A stretch of 42,002 bases of DNA from Altererythrobacter sp. (GCA_031178065.1 JAPSJS010000029.1:1-42002); one strand, 5' to 3'. Positions 1-8,953 are shown, numbered from the stretch's first letter. Numbers and translations: made by a program. The notes: generated by a model not told the origin, from the letters alone.

Positions 1-1053
1 GTATTGCGGGTGCGTGGCGACTGCCCGGTCGAGCGCTGCGACGATATTCGCATCCGGTCCGACGACTGGTCCGGTCTGCCAGTGTGCGTAATCGGGATTG
101 CCCTGCCACTCCACACCGTGGGCGTTCAGATGCAGGCAGGGGCGAGGGCGCAGCAGGAACTCGTAGATCTGGCTGCTCACGTCGCCGCAGTAGATGTCGG
201 CGAGGTTGGTGTAGCTCATGTCGGTCGCCGCCGGGCTGCCGCGGTCGATCAGGATGTGCGGGCAGGCCTCGACTGCGGGATCGACCGGCGGCACGCGCTC
301 GATCGCGGGCGGGGCGATGGTGACCGTGTACCGCCGCTGGAACAGCATGACGTGCGGCGCGAAGATCACGTTGTAGCGGTCGCTCGCCGCCAGTTCCGCC
401 ATGACCCGCGGCCCCATTCGGTAGTAGCTCGACAGGCGAGGGGAAGGATGCGGCGTGTAGAGAACGATCGGCCGCGAGGGATCAGGAAACGGGTTCGGGA
501 TCCGTCGGTCCGCAAAAAGATCGAACTTGGGATAGCCGACGACGCGGATGCGCGCCTGGTCCACGCCGGCCTCTGCTTCCAGGCGCCGTGCGATCTTGGG
601 ACCGGACACCAGCACGAGATCGAACTGGGCGCTCTCCTTGCCGAACCCGATTGCGCGGTCTCCGGCACCGTGCCGAGTGTGGATGATCTTCAGCCCATCG
701 AGGCCATAACGCGTCTTGAGCAGGAGCGACGTCTTTTCCGACACAACCAGTGCATCGAACCCGCGGAAGAAATCGAGGTTGTCGCGGTAGAGCAGGATCT
801 TGCGCGCCGGAACGATCCGCTCCAGCGCGCCAGCCGCCATCCGCGACAGCCCGCGGCGCAGGTCCAGTCGCACCAGACGCATCCGCTCGAGCGACGTGCC
901 GGCGAGTTCGCGCAGCCGCTGCTCCAGCCGTTCGCTGCCCGTCGCCAGCACGACTTCGTGCCGCCCGCTCGCGGCCAGCTCCAGCGCGATCGGCAGGCTA
1001 TGCGCGAGCTGGTGGAGCTGGTCGTGGTTGAAGAGAAAGCAGATGCGCGCCAT
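1..1053 (-). CDS. CDP-glycerol glycerophosphotransferase-like protein, C-terminus cut by window edge
   Basis: The reverse strand is open for 351 codons from an ATG at 1053 and runs off the window. The N-terminus MARICFLFNHDQLHQLAHSL begins a Rossmann-like GT-B fold. Typical positions include HTRHGAGDRA near residue 120, VVGYPKFDLF near 175, VLYTPHPSPR near 195 and DIYCGDVSSQIYEFLLRPRP near 305. The last resembles the nucleotide-binding part of CDP-glycerol/TagF-like and UDP-GlcNAc 2-epimerase-like families. The likely role is transfer of a phosphopolyol or sugar to a surface polymer, but substrate cannot be told. It diverges from a flippase gene with only 97 bp between starts, which supports an envelope glycan role. 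The long frame on the opposite strand is a high-GC shadow. Confidence 0.7.
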   Translation of the reverse strand, partial: MARICFLFNHDQLHQLAHSLPIALELAASGRHEVVLATGSERLEQRLRELAGTSLERMRLVRLDLRRGLSRMAAGALERIVPARKILLYRDNLDFFRGFDALVVSEKTSLLLKTRYGLDGLKIIHTRHGAGDRAIGFGKESAQFDLVLVSGPKIARRLEAEAGVDQARIRVVGYPKFDLFADRRIPNPFPDPSRPIVLYTPHPSPRLSSYYRMGPRVMAELAASDRYNVIFAPHVMLFQRRYTVTIAPPAIERVPPVDPAVEACPHILIDRGSPAATDMSYTNLADIYCGDVSSQIYEFLLRPRPCLHLNAHGVEWQGNPDYAHWQTGPVVGPDANIVAALDRAVATHPQY

Positions 1054-1150
1054 CGGGCGTGCCGCTAGCGTAAACGGCAGGGCGGCGCCATGCCGATGTC
1101 ATCCGACCCTAGGCATTGACCGTCCCAGCAAGCTCGTCCAGAGCGCGGCC

Positions 1151-2464
1151 ATGCCGTCGCGCGCTCCCACTTCACGGACGGGCCTGTCTACCATCCTGGG
1201 CAACCTGGCGTGGCTCTTGGGGGGCAAAGGCTTCGGTGCCGTCTGCAGCATCGTCTATCTCGCAGTGCTGTCGCGCTCGCTCGGGATCAAGGATTTCGGC
1301 CACTTTTCGCTGATTTTCGGCACGGGCCAGGCCTTGGTGGCCGTGGCCGGATTCCAGACCTGGCAGACCATGGTCCGCTTTGGCGCGCAGGCGGTGCACG
1401 AGCAGAACTGGCAGCGCTTCGGCCGCCTCGCGTGGTTCTGCGGAGCGATCGATGCGGGCGGCGCGCTTCTTGGCAGCCTAGTCGCCTATGTGATCTACTT
1501 CGGGTTCGCCGAGCTGCTCGAACTCAACGAGCGGTACGTGACGATGGCATTCGCGTTCAATTGCGCGCTGCTGTGGGCGCGCGCGACGACGCCGATCGGG
1601 ATCGTGCGCGTGCTCGGCCGATTCGACATCGCCACCTATGTCGAGGCGATCGTGCCCACCGGGCGCCTGCTGGCTGCCTTCGCGATCATGTTCGCTGGCG
1701 CGAACGTCGGACGCTTCCTGGCCGCCTGGGCGGCGATAGAACTGATCTCCGCCGCAGCCTACTGGGTCGCCGCCTGGCGGCTCGCGCCACAGGCGATGCG
1801 CAGGGAAAATCTCGGCGCGCTGGGCCAGGTCATGCGCGAGAATCCGGGTGTCGGCCGCTTCTTCGGCATCACCTACGTCAGCTCGACGCTGGACGCGCTC
1901 TACAAGCAGGGGCCGCTGCTCGCGGTCGGCTATTTCCTCGGCACGAGTGCGGCGGGCATCTATCGCTTGGCGGACCAGCTCGCGCAGGGCTTCGGCAAGC
2001 TGTCGCAGCTCCTCAGCCGGGCGATCTATCCGGAATTCGCCCATGCGCGCATGGCGGCGGATATCGGCGATTTCCGGCGGCTGGTCAGGCAAGTGACGGT
2101 GATCGCAGGGATCGGCGGCTTGACCGTGACACTCGCCGCGCTTGCGTTCGGTGACGACTTGCTGGCCCTGATCGGGGGCGAGGGCTTCGCGCGCGGGGGC
2201 GTGGTGCTGATACCGCTGGCGATCGGCGCGGCTTTCGACCTCGCCAGCGCCTCGTATGAACCCGTGCTCCATTCCACCGGGCACCCCTCCTATCCGCTTA
2301 TCGCACGCAGCCTTGCCGCGGTGGTGCTGATCGCCAGCATCGTCGCATTCGCCGGCTTCGGCCCGGTGGGTATCGGCTGGGCGGTCGCGCTCGGCATGGC
2401 GTGCAGCTATCTCGCGATGAGCATCGCGGTGTTCGTCGTGCTTCGGCGGGACCGGACTGCGTGA
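1151..2464 (+). CDS. Wzx/MATE-like polysaccharide flippase
   Basis: This 437-residue protein has about twelve hydrophobic segments and the polysaccharide biosynthesis (Wzx/RfbX, MOP superfamily) pattern. The opening region has LLGGKGFGAVCSIVYLAVLSR followed by GxxDFGHFSLIFGT. It probably flips a lipid-linked or phospholipid-like glycan precursor across the inner membrane. The ATG at 1151 was chosen because the family motif follows within 20 residues; the open frame extends upstream but reads like non-coding DNA. The stop overlaps the GTG of the next gene by four bases (GTGA), so the two are probably one translationally coupled operon. Confidence 0.8.
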   Translation: MPSRAPTSRTGLSTILGNLAWLLGGKGFGAVCSIVYLAVLSRSLGIKDFGHFSLIFGTGQALVAVAGFQTWQTMVRFGAQAVHEQNWQRFGRLAWFCGAIDAGGALLGSLVAYVIYFGFAELLELNERYVTMAFAFNCALLWARATTPIGIVRVLGRFDIATYVEAIVPTGRLLAAFAIMFAGANVGRFLAAWAAIELISAAAYWVAAWRLAPQAMRRENLGALGQVMRENPGVGRFFGITYVSSTLDALYKQGPLLAVGYFLGTSAAGIYRLADQLAQGFGKLSQLLSRAIYPEFAHARMAADIGDFRRLVRQVTVIAGIGGLTVTLAALAFGDDLLALIGGEGFARGGVVLIPLAIGAAFDLASASYEPVLHSTGHPSYPLIARSLAAVVLIASIVAFAGFGPVGIGWAVALGMACSYLAMSIAVFVVLRRDRTA

Positions 2465-3231
2465 CCGCCGCGGTGAACGCGCTGGTGCTGGCGGGCTCCC
2501 GGCCGGGTGGCGACCCGCTCGCGCTGGAAGCCGGCGTGGCACACAAGGCGCTGATCGAGGTAGGCGATGCACCACTCCTCACCCGCGTCGTCGGGGCGCT
2601 GCATGAAGCGGGATGCATGCGGGTCTTCGTCTGCTGCGAAACCGGTCCAGTGGAGGATCTCGCGCGGGACCTGGGCGCGGAGATCATTCCTCCGGCTGAG
2701 GGGCCAAGCGGAAGCGTGCTGCGCGGGCTCAATGCCTGCGGCACACCGCTCCTCGTGACAACCGCAGACCATGCCTTGCTGCGCTCCGAATGGGTCGCCG
2801 AGCTGGTCAATGGAGCACCGGCCGACTGCGATCTCGCGGTGATGATGGCGGAACGCGCGCGGATAGAGGCGGCGGTGCCGGGCAGCCGGCGGACCTACCT
2901 TCGCTTCGCGGACGGGCACTGGTCGGGCTGCAATCTGTTCCTCCTGCGGACCCCAGCGGCGCGCGCAGCGGTGGAGGAATGGACCCGGGTCGAGGCCGAC
3001 CGCAAGCGGCCATGGAAGATCGTCGCGCGGCTCGGGCTCGGGCTGCTCGTGTCGTACGCGCTGGGGCGGTTGTCGCTCGCCAAGGGGCTGGCGCGGCTGG
3101 GTGAGGGCATCGGTGTGCGGGCCACTCTGGTCTCCGCCAGCAATGGGCTCGCTGCCGTCGACGTCGATACCGCACGCGATCTGGAGGACGTGCGCCTGCT
3201 CGTCGGCGATGACGCGGGGCAGCTTCGCTAG
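2461..3231 (+). CDS. MobA-like NTP transferase domain protein
   Basis: This 256-residue protein fits the MobA-like NTP transferase (NTP_transf_3) fold. The N-terminus has a variant of the nucleotide-binding loop (ALVLAGSRPGGDPLA), then the conserved lysine in HKALIEVGDAPLL and an acidic metal site at TTADHALL. It lacks the standard LAAGxGxRMG signature, so a sugar- or polyol-phosphate nucleotidylyltransferase role is only inferred. The GTG start overlaps the flippase stop by four bases. The link to a flippase and a CDP-glycerol-like transferase suggests it may activate a donor for the same surface polymer. Confidence 0.68.
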   Translation: MTAAVNALVLAGSRPGGDPLALEAGVAHKALIEVGDAPLLTRVVGALHEAGCMRVFVCCETGPVEDLARDLGAEIIPPAEGPSGSVLRGLNACGTPLLVTTADHALLRSEWVAELVNGAPADCDLAVMMAERARIEAAVPGSRRTYLRFADGHWSGCNLFLLRTPAARAAVEEWTRVEADRKRPWKIVARLGLGLLVSYALGRLSLAKGLARLGEGIGVRATLVSASNGLAAVDVDTARDLEDVRLLVGDDAGQLR

Positions 3232-3523
3232 CGCGGGCCTTTCAGGCCGCAGGCAGGAGACAAACGACATCTGCTGACGCCCTGCGAGCGCCGCCACCAT
3301 GACAATTCCATCGTGAACCCTGTGCTGCGGAGGTGCGGGCCTTCGGCAGTCGTCGCGGGTGGCTTCGCAGTCGAGCCGTTGGCCGAACGCTATCTGCCGG
3401 GAGTACCGCGCCCGCTCACGTGGACGGCATGGGGCGTGGGCATAAAGACCTGACCGTAGAAGTCTGCAGCACGGCGTGTCATGGCGAGGGACCCGGGGGC
3501 CGCCTCGCCATGACTGGCACGCG
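3232..3523. other. Intergenic region between convergent genes
   Basis: I see no convincing coding sequence in these 292 bases. A small hairpin (GGCCT-TTC-AGGCC, near 3236-3248) lies just after the nucleotidyltransferase stop and could end that transcript. The strong hairpin at 3478-3514 is listed separately. Confidence 0.5.
3478..3514 (-). terminator. Strong stem-loop downstream of rne
   Basis: A perfect 12-bp inverted repeat (GTCATGGCGAGG / CCTCGCCATGAC) with a 13-base GC-rich loop starts nine bases past the rne stop. There is no clear U-run on the rne side, so it may end transcription weakly or protect the 3' end of the mRNA instead. Confidence 0.5.
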
Positions 3524-6265
3524 TTACTCGCCGAAGGTGCGCTGCCACCAGCCGCGCCGCTGAGGCGCTCCGGTTGCTGCTTCGCCGGCGTCGTTCGCCG
3601 GAGCCGGTTCGGCGGCCTCTGCCGGTGCAGATTCCTCGGCCGGAACGGTATCCTCGACCGGGGCGGCATCCTGGGGCGCCGGTTCTTCCTTCTTCTTGCG
3701 CCGCGTGCGCTTGGGCTTCTCGACCGGAGCCTCCGCTTCCGCGGCCGGTTCGGGTGCGGTGGTCGCAGCGTCTTCGGTCGGAGCTTCCTCCGCCTTCTTG
3801 CGGCGCGGGCGCCTCTTCGGCTTCGGTGCTTCCTCAGTTTCCGCTGCGGGTTCGGCCGCGGGCGCTTCCTCGGTTGCGGTGGTCTCGGCGACCTCGACCT
3901 CGGCAGGAGCAGGTTCCTCTACCTTCTTCCGCCGCGAGCGCCTCTTCGGCTTGGGAGCCTCCTCGGCAACCGCTTCGGCGGTCTCGGGCGAATCTTCGGG
4001 ACCCGCAACGATGGCCATGTCGTCGACGACCTGTTCCGACAGATCCTCCAGCGGCTTCTCCTCGCCGCCCGTTTCCTCGCCGGCCTCGCCGCCCTTGCCG
4101 CGCCGGCGGCGCCCGCCGCGGCGACGGCGCTTCTTCGGCTTTCCTTCCTCGTCGTCACCGCCATCGCGGTCGTCGCGGGCAGGAGTGTCGTCGCGACGCT
4201 CACCGTCTTCGGATGTATCGCCGTCACGGTTGCCGTCGCCCTGGTCGTCGCCGCGGCTCTTGTTGCGGCCGCGACCGCCCCGGCGGCGGCGCTTGCGCTT
4301 CTGGGACGCATCGCTTTCGTCCTCGTCGCGGGCGTCGTATTCCTCTTCGTCGTCCTCGGCTTCGACTTCGATATCATCCTCGTCGTCGTCGACGATCGGT
4401 TCGAACTTCGGTGCCTGGGTCGGGCGAGGGCCGGAGCTGGAGACGCTCATCTTCGCGCCTTCTTCCTCGCCCTCCGGAACGACCTCGACATTGACGCCGT
4501 AGCGCTGCTCGATCTCGACGAGATCGTCACGCTTGGCGTTGAGCAGGTAGATCGCCGCCTCGGTGCTCGCGGCGAGCTGGATCACGGTGCCCTTGCCCTT
4601 GGCCGCCTCGTCCTCGATCAGGCGTAGCGCCGACAGGCCCGCGCTCGATGCGGTGCGGACGAGACCGGTGCCGTCGCAGTGCGGGCATTCGCGGGTCGTC
4701 GCTTCGAGCACGCCGGTGCGCAGCCGCTGGCGGCTCATCTCCATCAGACCGAAGCCCGAGATGCGGCCGACCTGGATGCGCGCGCGGTCGTTCTTCAGCG
4801 CGTCCTTCATCGCGCGCTCGACCTTACGGATGTTGGAGCTGTACTCCATGTCGATGAAGTCGATCACGACCAGGCCTGCCATGTCGCGCAGGCGAAGCTG
4901 ACGGGCGATTTCCTTCGCCGCCTCGAGATTGGTCGCGAGCGCGGTCTGCTCGATCCCGTGTTCCTTGGTCGAACGGCCCGAGTTGATGTCGATCGAGACG
5001 AGCGCCTCGGTCGGATTGATGACCAGATAGCCGCCCGACTTGAGCTGCACGACAGGGTCGTACATGGCGCGAAGCTGGTCTTCCGCGCCGTAGCGCTGGA
5101 ACAGCGGCACGGGATCGGAATAGGCCTTCACCCGCCGGGCGTGGCTGGGCATCAGCAGCTTCATGAATTCCTTGGCCGAGCGGTAACCCGCTTCGCCTTC
5201 GACCACGACTTCCTCGATCTCGCGGTTGTAGATGTCGCGGATCGCGCGCTTGATCAGATCGCTGTCGGAATGGATCAGCGTGGGTGCGCTGGAGGAGAGC
5301 GTTTTTTCGCGGATCTCGTCCCACAGACGGGCGAGATAGTCGAAGTCGCGCTTGATCTCGGTCTTGGTGCGCTGGAGGCCGGCGGTGCGGACGATCAGGC
5401 CCATCGACTTCGGCAGGCTCATGTCGCCCACGATCTGCTTCAGCCGCTTGCGGTCGCTCGCGCTGGAGATCTTGCGCGAGATGCCGCCGCCGTGGCTGCT
5501 GTTCGGCATCAGAACCGTGTAGCGCCCGGCGAGGCTGAGATAAGTCGTCAGCGCCGCACCCTTGTTGCCGCGCTCTTCCTTGACGACCTGAACCAGCAGC
5601 ACCTGGCGGCGCTGGATGACGTCCTGAATCTTGTAGCGGCGGCGCAGTGCCTGGCGGCGGGCGCGAACCTCGTCGACTTCCTTCGTGCGGGCGCGGCCCT
5701 TGCTCTGACGGCGCGCACGACCGCGGCGGCCACGGCGCGAATCCCCGGCGTCGTCGCCGTTCTCTTCGTCGCCGTCGTCGTCATCGTCGCCGTTCTCGAC
5801 CTGGCCTTCCTCGATCGTGGAGACCTTGGACTTCTCTGAGGTGTCGATTTCCTCGACCCCGTCCTCGGCGAATTCCTCGACCAGCGATTCGCCGGTTTCG
5901 TCATCCGCGTCGTATTCGTCGCCGGGGAACTCGCCGCGCTCTTCCTCTTCGGCGCGCAGGCGTGCTTCTTCATCGGCCGCCTCCGCCTCTTCGGCGAGGA
6001 GCTGCTCGCGATCCTCCTTGGGGATCTGGTAGTAGTCCGGGTGGATTTCGCCGAACGCGAGAAAACCGTGCCGGTTGCCGCCGAAGTCGACGAAAGCTGC
6101 CTGAAGACTGGGTTCTACCCTGGTGACTTTGGCGAGGTAGATATTGCCTTTGATCTGTTTGTGTTCGGCAGATTCGAAATCAAATTCTTCGATCCGGTTG
6201 CCCTTGAGCACCGCCACCCGCGTTTCTTCCGGGTGGCGCGCATCGATAAGCATGCGCGTTGCCAT
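3524..6265 (-). CDS. rne: Ribonuclease E
   Basis: RNase E is the endonuclease that starts mRNA decay and processes rRNA and tRNA. The 913-residue product starts MATRMLIDARHPEETRVAVL. It has an S1 domain (GNIYLAKVTRVEPSLQAAFV near 40) interrupted by an acidic insert of about 120 residues, as usual in alphaproteobacteria. The catalytic aspartates lie in VSIDINSGR (near 423) and VVIDFIDM (near 467), and the zinc-link CPHCDGTG is near 528. The tail from about 640 is disordered: Asp/Glu tracts, R-rich blocks and three copies of a KPKRxxRRKK motif, ending RGWWQRTFGE. This is the expected scaffold and RNA-binding region. The start has a clear GGAG eight bases upstream. It diverges from the amidase gene across a long leader. 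Confidence 0.97.
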   Translation of the reverse strand: MATRMLIDARHPEETRVAVLKGNRIEEFDFESAEHKQIKGNIYLAKVTRVEPSLQAAFVDFGGNRHGFLAFGEIHPDYYQIPKEDREQLLAEEAEAADEEARLRAEEEERGEFPGDEYDADDETGESLVEEFAEDGVEEIDTSEKSKVSTIEEGQVENGDDDDDGDEENGDDAGDSRRGRRGRARRQSKGRARTKEVDEVRARRQALRRRYKIQDVIQRRQVLLVQVVKEERGNKGAALTTYLSLAGRYTVLMPNSSHGGGISRKISSASDRKRLKQIVGDMSLPKSMGLIVRTAGLQRTKTEIKRDFDYLARLWDEIREKTLSSSAPTLIHSDSDLIKRAIRDIYNREIEEVVVEGEAGYRSAKEFMKLLMPSHARRVKAYSDPVPLFQRYGAEDQLRAMYDPVVQLKSGGYLVINPTEALVSIDINSGRSTKEHGIEQTALATNLEAAKEIARQLRLRDMAGLVVIDFIDMEYSSNIRKVERAMKDALKNDRARIQVGRISGFGLMEMSRQRLRTGVLEATTRECPHCDGTGLVRTASSAGLSALRLIEDEAAKGKGTVIQLAASTEAAIYLLNAKRDDLVEIEQRYGVNVEVVPEGEEEGAKMSVSSSGPRPTQAPKFEPIVDDDEDDIEVEAEDDEEEYDARDEDESDASQKRKRRRRGGRGRNKSRGDDQGDGNRDGDTSEDGERRDDTPARDDRDGGDDEEGKPKKRRRRGGRRRRGKGGEAGEETGGEEKPLEDLSEQVVDDMAIVAGPEDSPETAEAVAEEAPKPKRRSRRKKVEEPAPAEVEVAETTATEEAPAAEPAAETEEAPKPKRRPRRKKAEEAPTEDAATTAPEPAAEAEAPVEKPKRTRRKKKEEPAPQDAAPVEDTVPAEESAPAEAAEPAPANDAGEAATGAPQRRGWWQRTFGE

Positions 6266-6704
6266 TTAGAATTCTCCGTGCGCGTGCCCTTAAGCCGAGG
6301 CCTGTTGGGAGAACGCGCGCATATGTGTGGAAACCGCCGATCGAACTGCGATGGACGGCGTTGTCGGACCGGTCGCCCTGGATGGTCCAGAGGCGCCGGA
6401 ATGATGTGTCTGCGTACATGCGAATGCGCTTGTTCTGCGCTGCCTGGTCCGCCCATGCCGCGACGCATGCCGGGGGCAGCGTCGTCAGGGGCGGGGAGGG
6501 GCTTCTCATGTCTTGCATCAACCTGTTGCATAAAGCCCGGGAAGGGACTTCCGAGCTTGCCGATCGTTCCCCGGCCGGCCAGCACGAAAGTGTGAAAGGC
6601 GGGCTTTGACGGGCCGGATGTCGGCCTGCCAGCGCTAGCACTGCCGGTCTTGTTCGGCAACCATGTTGCGCTCTGCGCCCGCAACGCCGTAACAACACCG
6701 CGCA
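6266..6704. promoter_or_regulatory. Long divergent control region / putative rne 5' leader
   Basis: These 439 bases separate rne from the divergent amidase gene and hold no convincing gene; the open frames crossing it have no ribosome site or recognisable protein. There are several short GC-rich inverted repeats, for example GGCCG-GATGT-CGGCC near 6611-6626. In several bacteria RNase E controls its own mRNA through a long 5' leader, so a structured leader is plausible here, but no specific fold or promoter could be fixed by eye. Confidence 0.4.
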
Positions 6705-7574
6705 ATGTCCATGCGGCTTCAGATCTGGCTGGTTTTCCTCGCCCCGCTGGCATTGTTGGCCACGCTATACGCGCTCGGCCTGACGATCTCGGTGCCTCAC
6801 CTCGGGCGGGACTATGTGGTCCGCCTGGCGCTTCCCGACGCCGGCGCCCCCGTCGACCTGCCGAAGATCCATGGCCCACCCGACCGGTCGCGGCCGCTTG
6901 TGGTGATCGATCCGGGGCACGGCGGAAAGGATCCGGGGGCGAGTGTAGAAGGTTACCGCGAGAAGGATATCGCGCTCGGCCTCGCACTCGCGCTGCGCGA
7001 TCGGCTCGTGCGCGACGGCGGCATCCGCGTGGCGCTGACGCGCGAGGACGACAGCTTCCTCGTGCTCGACGAACGGCCGGAAATCGCGCGCCGAATGGGC
7101 GCCGATCTGTTTCTCTCGATCCACGCAGACTCCGCGAGCGAGGCAAGCGAGGCGAGCGGCGCGAGCATCTATACGCTCTCCGCGCAGGCATCGAGCGAGG
7201 CGGCCGCGCGCTTTGCCGAGCGCGAGAACAATGCCGACCGCCTCAACGGCGTCCGGATCGAAGGGCAGAGCGAGCAGGTCAGCGCGATCCTCGTCGAATT
7301 GTCGCAGCGCCGCGTTCTCGAGGAATCAGCCGAGTTCACGAGCCTGATCCTCCGCGAAGGGGAGGGAACGCTGACCTTTCACCCCCGGCCCCGCCGCTCG
7401 GCCGCGCTCGCCGTGCTGCGCGCGCCGGACGTGCCTGCGGTCCTCTACGAATCCGGTTTCATCACGAATCCCGAAGATGCGGAGCGCCTCGCAACACCCG
7501 AGGGGCAGGAGCGCTTTGCCGAGGTGATGGCGCGCGCGATCCGCATCTACTTTGCGCGACAGGCGGGGTCGTAG
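6705..7574 (+). CDS. amiC: N-acetylmuramoyl-L-alanine amidase (Amidase_3)
   Basis: This 289-residue zinc amidase cleaves the lactyl-Ala bond of peptidoglycan, probably in the periplasm. An N-terminal hydrophobic segment (about residues 6-26) acts as a signal or anchor. The Amidase_3 domain follows: VVIDPGHGGKDPGA holds the first zinc histidine, REKDI the zinc glutamate, LFLSIHADS the second histidine, and VLYESGFITN the catalytic glutamate. No N-terminal AMIN domain is present, so septal targeting must come from elsewhere. The start could be ATG 6705 or 6711; neither has a good ribosome site. In many alphaproteobacteria rne and amiC are followed by mrcA, but here ubiA follows. Confidence 0.9.
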   Translation: MSMRLQIWLVFLAPLALLATLYALGLTISVPHLGRDYVVRLALPDAGAPVDLPKIHGPPDRSRPLVVIDPGHGGKDPGASVEGYREKDIALGLALALRDRLVRDGGIRVALTREDDSFLVLDERPEIARRMGADLFLSIHADSASEASEASGASIYTLSAQASSEAAARFAERENNADRLNGVRIEGQSEQVSAILVELSQRRVLEESAEFTSLILREGEGTLTFHPRPRRSAALAVLRAPDVPAVLYESGFITNPEDAERLATPEGQERFAEVMARAIRIYFARQAGS

Positions 7575-7629
7575 CTGTCCGGCCGCGCATCGATGGATGA
7601 CGCACGAGCGCAGCGGCGGTAGGGCGGAC

Positions 7630-8535
7630 ATGATGACCGAGCAGATCGTACCCGACAGCGAGCATCGCGGGATCATCGCGCGCCTGCCGCAGGTGCCGCG
7701 CGATCTCGCACAGCTCGCCCGTTTCGACCGGCCGATAGGCTGGTGGCTGCTGTTCTGGCCCTGTGTCTACGGCCTCTGGCTCGCCGGCGCGGGATGGCAG
7801 TTGGAGCTGCTGCTGTGGCTCCTCCTCGGCAGTGTGGCGATGCGCGGGGCGGGGTGCGTCTACAACGATATCGTCGATGCCGATCTCGATCGCCAAGTGG
7901 CGCGGACGGCGGTGCGACCCGTGGCGAGCGGGCGCATCTCGAAGAAGCTCGCCTGGGCCTGGCTCCTCGCGCTGTGCCTCGTCGGGCTCGTCGTGCTGCT
8001 GCAATTGCGATGGCAGGCACAGCTCGTCGCGCTTGCGAGCCTCGCGCTGGTTGCGGCCTATCCCTTCATGAAGCGGATCACGTGGTGGCCGCAGGCGTGG
8101 CTCGGACTCGTGTTCAGTTGGGGCGCGCCGGTCGCGTGGATCGCGCTGCGCTCCGACAACTGGGAGGTGCTTGCGGCGCTCTACGCCGGGTGTGTTCTGT
8201 GGGTGATCGGCTACGACACGATCTATGCCTTGCAGGACCGGGAGGACGACGCGCTCGTCGGCATCCGCTCCTCTGCGCTGCGGCTGGGGCGGCGCGTGAA
8301 GCCGGGAGTGGCGCTGTTCTACGGCGGCGCGGTGGCGCTCTGGGCGCTCGCGTTCTGGTTGCTGCGCGAAGACTGGCTGGCGCTGTTGGCGCTGGCCCCG
8401 GCGGCGATTCACCTGGGGTGGCAGGTGGCGACGCTCGACCCGACCGATCCGGCCAATCCACTCGAGCGCTTCCGGGCGAACCGGTGGACCGGGGGGCTGG
8501 CGGCGGCGGCGTGCTTCGTCGTCGGCAACGCCTGA
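7630..8535 (+). CDS. ubiA: 4-hydroxybenzoate polyprenyltransferase
   Basis: UbiA attaches the polyprenyl tail to 4-hydroxybenzoate in ubiquinone synthesis at the inner membrane. The 301-residue protein has about nine membrane segments. The family signatures are FDRPIGWWLLFWP near residue 37, the first Asp-rich motif NDIVDADLD near 80 and the second, YALQDREDD, near 200, both for Mg-prenyl diphosphate. The ATG at 7630 follows a purine-rich stretch (GGTAGGGCGG); a second ATG directly follows. It lies 55 bp after amiC in the same direction and may share its transcript. Confidence 0.94.
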   Translation: MMTEQIVPDSEHRGIIARLPQVPRDLAQLARFDRPIGWWLLFWPCVYGLWLAGAGWQLELLLWLLLGSVAMRGAGCVYNDIVDADLDRQVARTAVRPVASGRISKKLAWAWLLALCLVGLVVLLQLRWQAQLVALASLALVAAYPFMKRITWWPQAWLGLVFSWGAPVAWIALRSDNWEVLAALYAGCVLWVIGYDTIYALQDREDDALVGIRSSALRLGRRVKPGVALFYGGAVALWALAFWLLREDWLALLALAPAAIHLGWQVATLDPTDPANPLERFRANRWTGGLAAAACFVVGNA

Positions 8536-8537
8536 TT

Positions 8538-8574
8538 GCCCCTCCCGCTCTGCGTTCCGCAAAACGAGAGGGGC
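8538..8574. terminator. Hairpin between convergent ubiA and VOC genes
   Basis: GCCCCTC (8538-8544) pairs with GAGGGGC (8568-8574), and an inner TGCG-TTC-CGCA hairpin sits in the loop. Its place, three bases after the ubiA stop and just before the stop of the opposing gene, fits a bidirectional terminator. Confidence 0.5.
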
Positions 8575-8581
8575 GCACGGC

Positions 8582-8953
8582 TCAGAGGTAGCTGACCACT
8601 TCGAATTCGATTCCGTCCCAGTCGAAGAAGTAGAAGCGCCGGCCCGGCGCATAGTCGGCGTGGGCGAAGGGTTCGAGACCCGCTTCGACCACGATCTTTT
8701 CCGCGGCGTCGAGATCGTCGACCAGCAGGCCGACATGGTTGAGCGGCACGCCCTTGCGATAGCCGCCGATAGCATCGGGATTGGTGTAGAGCGCGAGGTA
8801 AGTCATCTCGTTGCCGACATGGATTGTCTCGCCGCCGTTCATCGCTGGGCCGCGCCAGCGCTCGTGCCAGCCGCACAGCTCTTCAAACAGTTCGGCGCTG
8901 CGCTGCGGGTCGGTAACGGTTAGATTGGCGTGTTCGAGTTGGCCCTTGGGCAT
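8582..8953 (-). CDS. VOC (glyoxalase/bleomycin-resistance fold) protein
   Basis: This 123-residue protein has the vicinal oxygen chelate fold. The strand MPKGQLEHANLTVTDPQRS gives a potential metal His, NHVGLLVDDLDAAEKIV starts the second beta-alpha-beta-beta-beta half, and RFYFFDWDGIEFEVVSY is the characteristic C-terminal strand with the metal glutamate. It could be a lyase, an isomerase or a drug- or aldehyde-detoxifying protein; the substrate is not visible. AAGGAG lies eight bases before the ATG. A SoxR box and a 19-bp-spaced promoter lie about 60 bp upstream, so redox-cycling compounds probably induce it. Confidence 0.85.
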   Translation of the reverse strand: MPKGQLEHANLTVTDPQRSAELFEELCGWHERWRGPAMNGGETIHVGNEMTYLALYTNPDAIGGYRKGVPLNHVGLLVDDLDAAEKIVVEAGLEPFAHADYAPGRRFYFFDWDGIEFEVVSYL

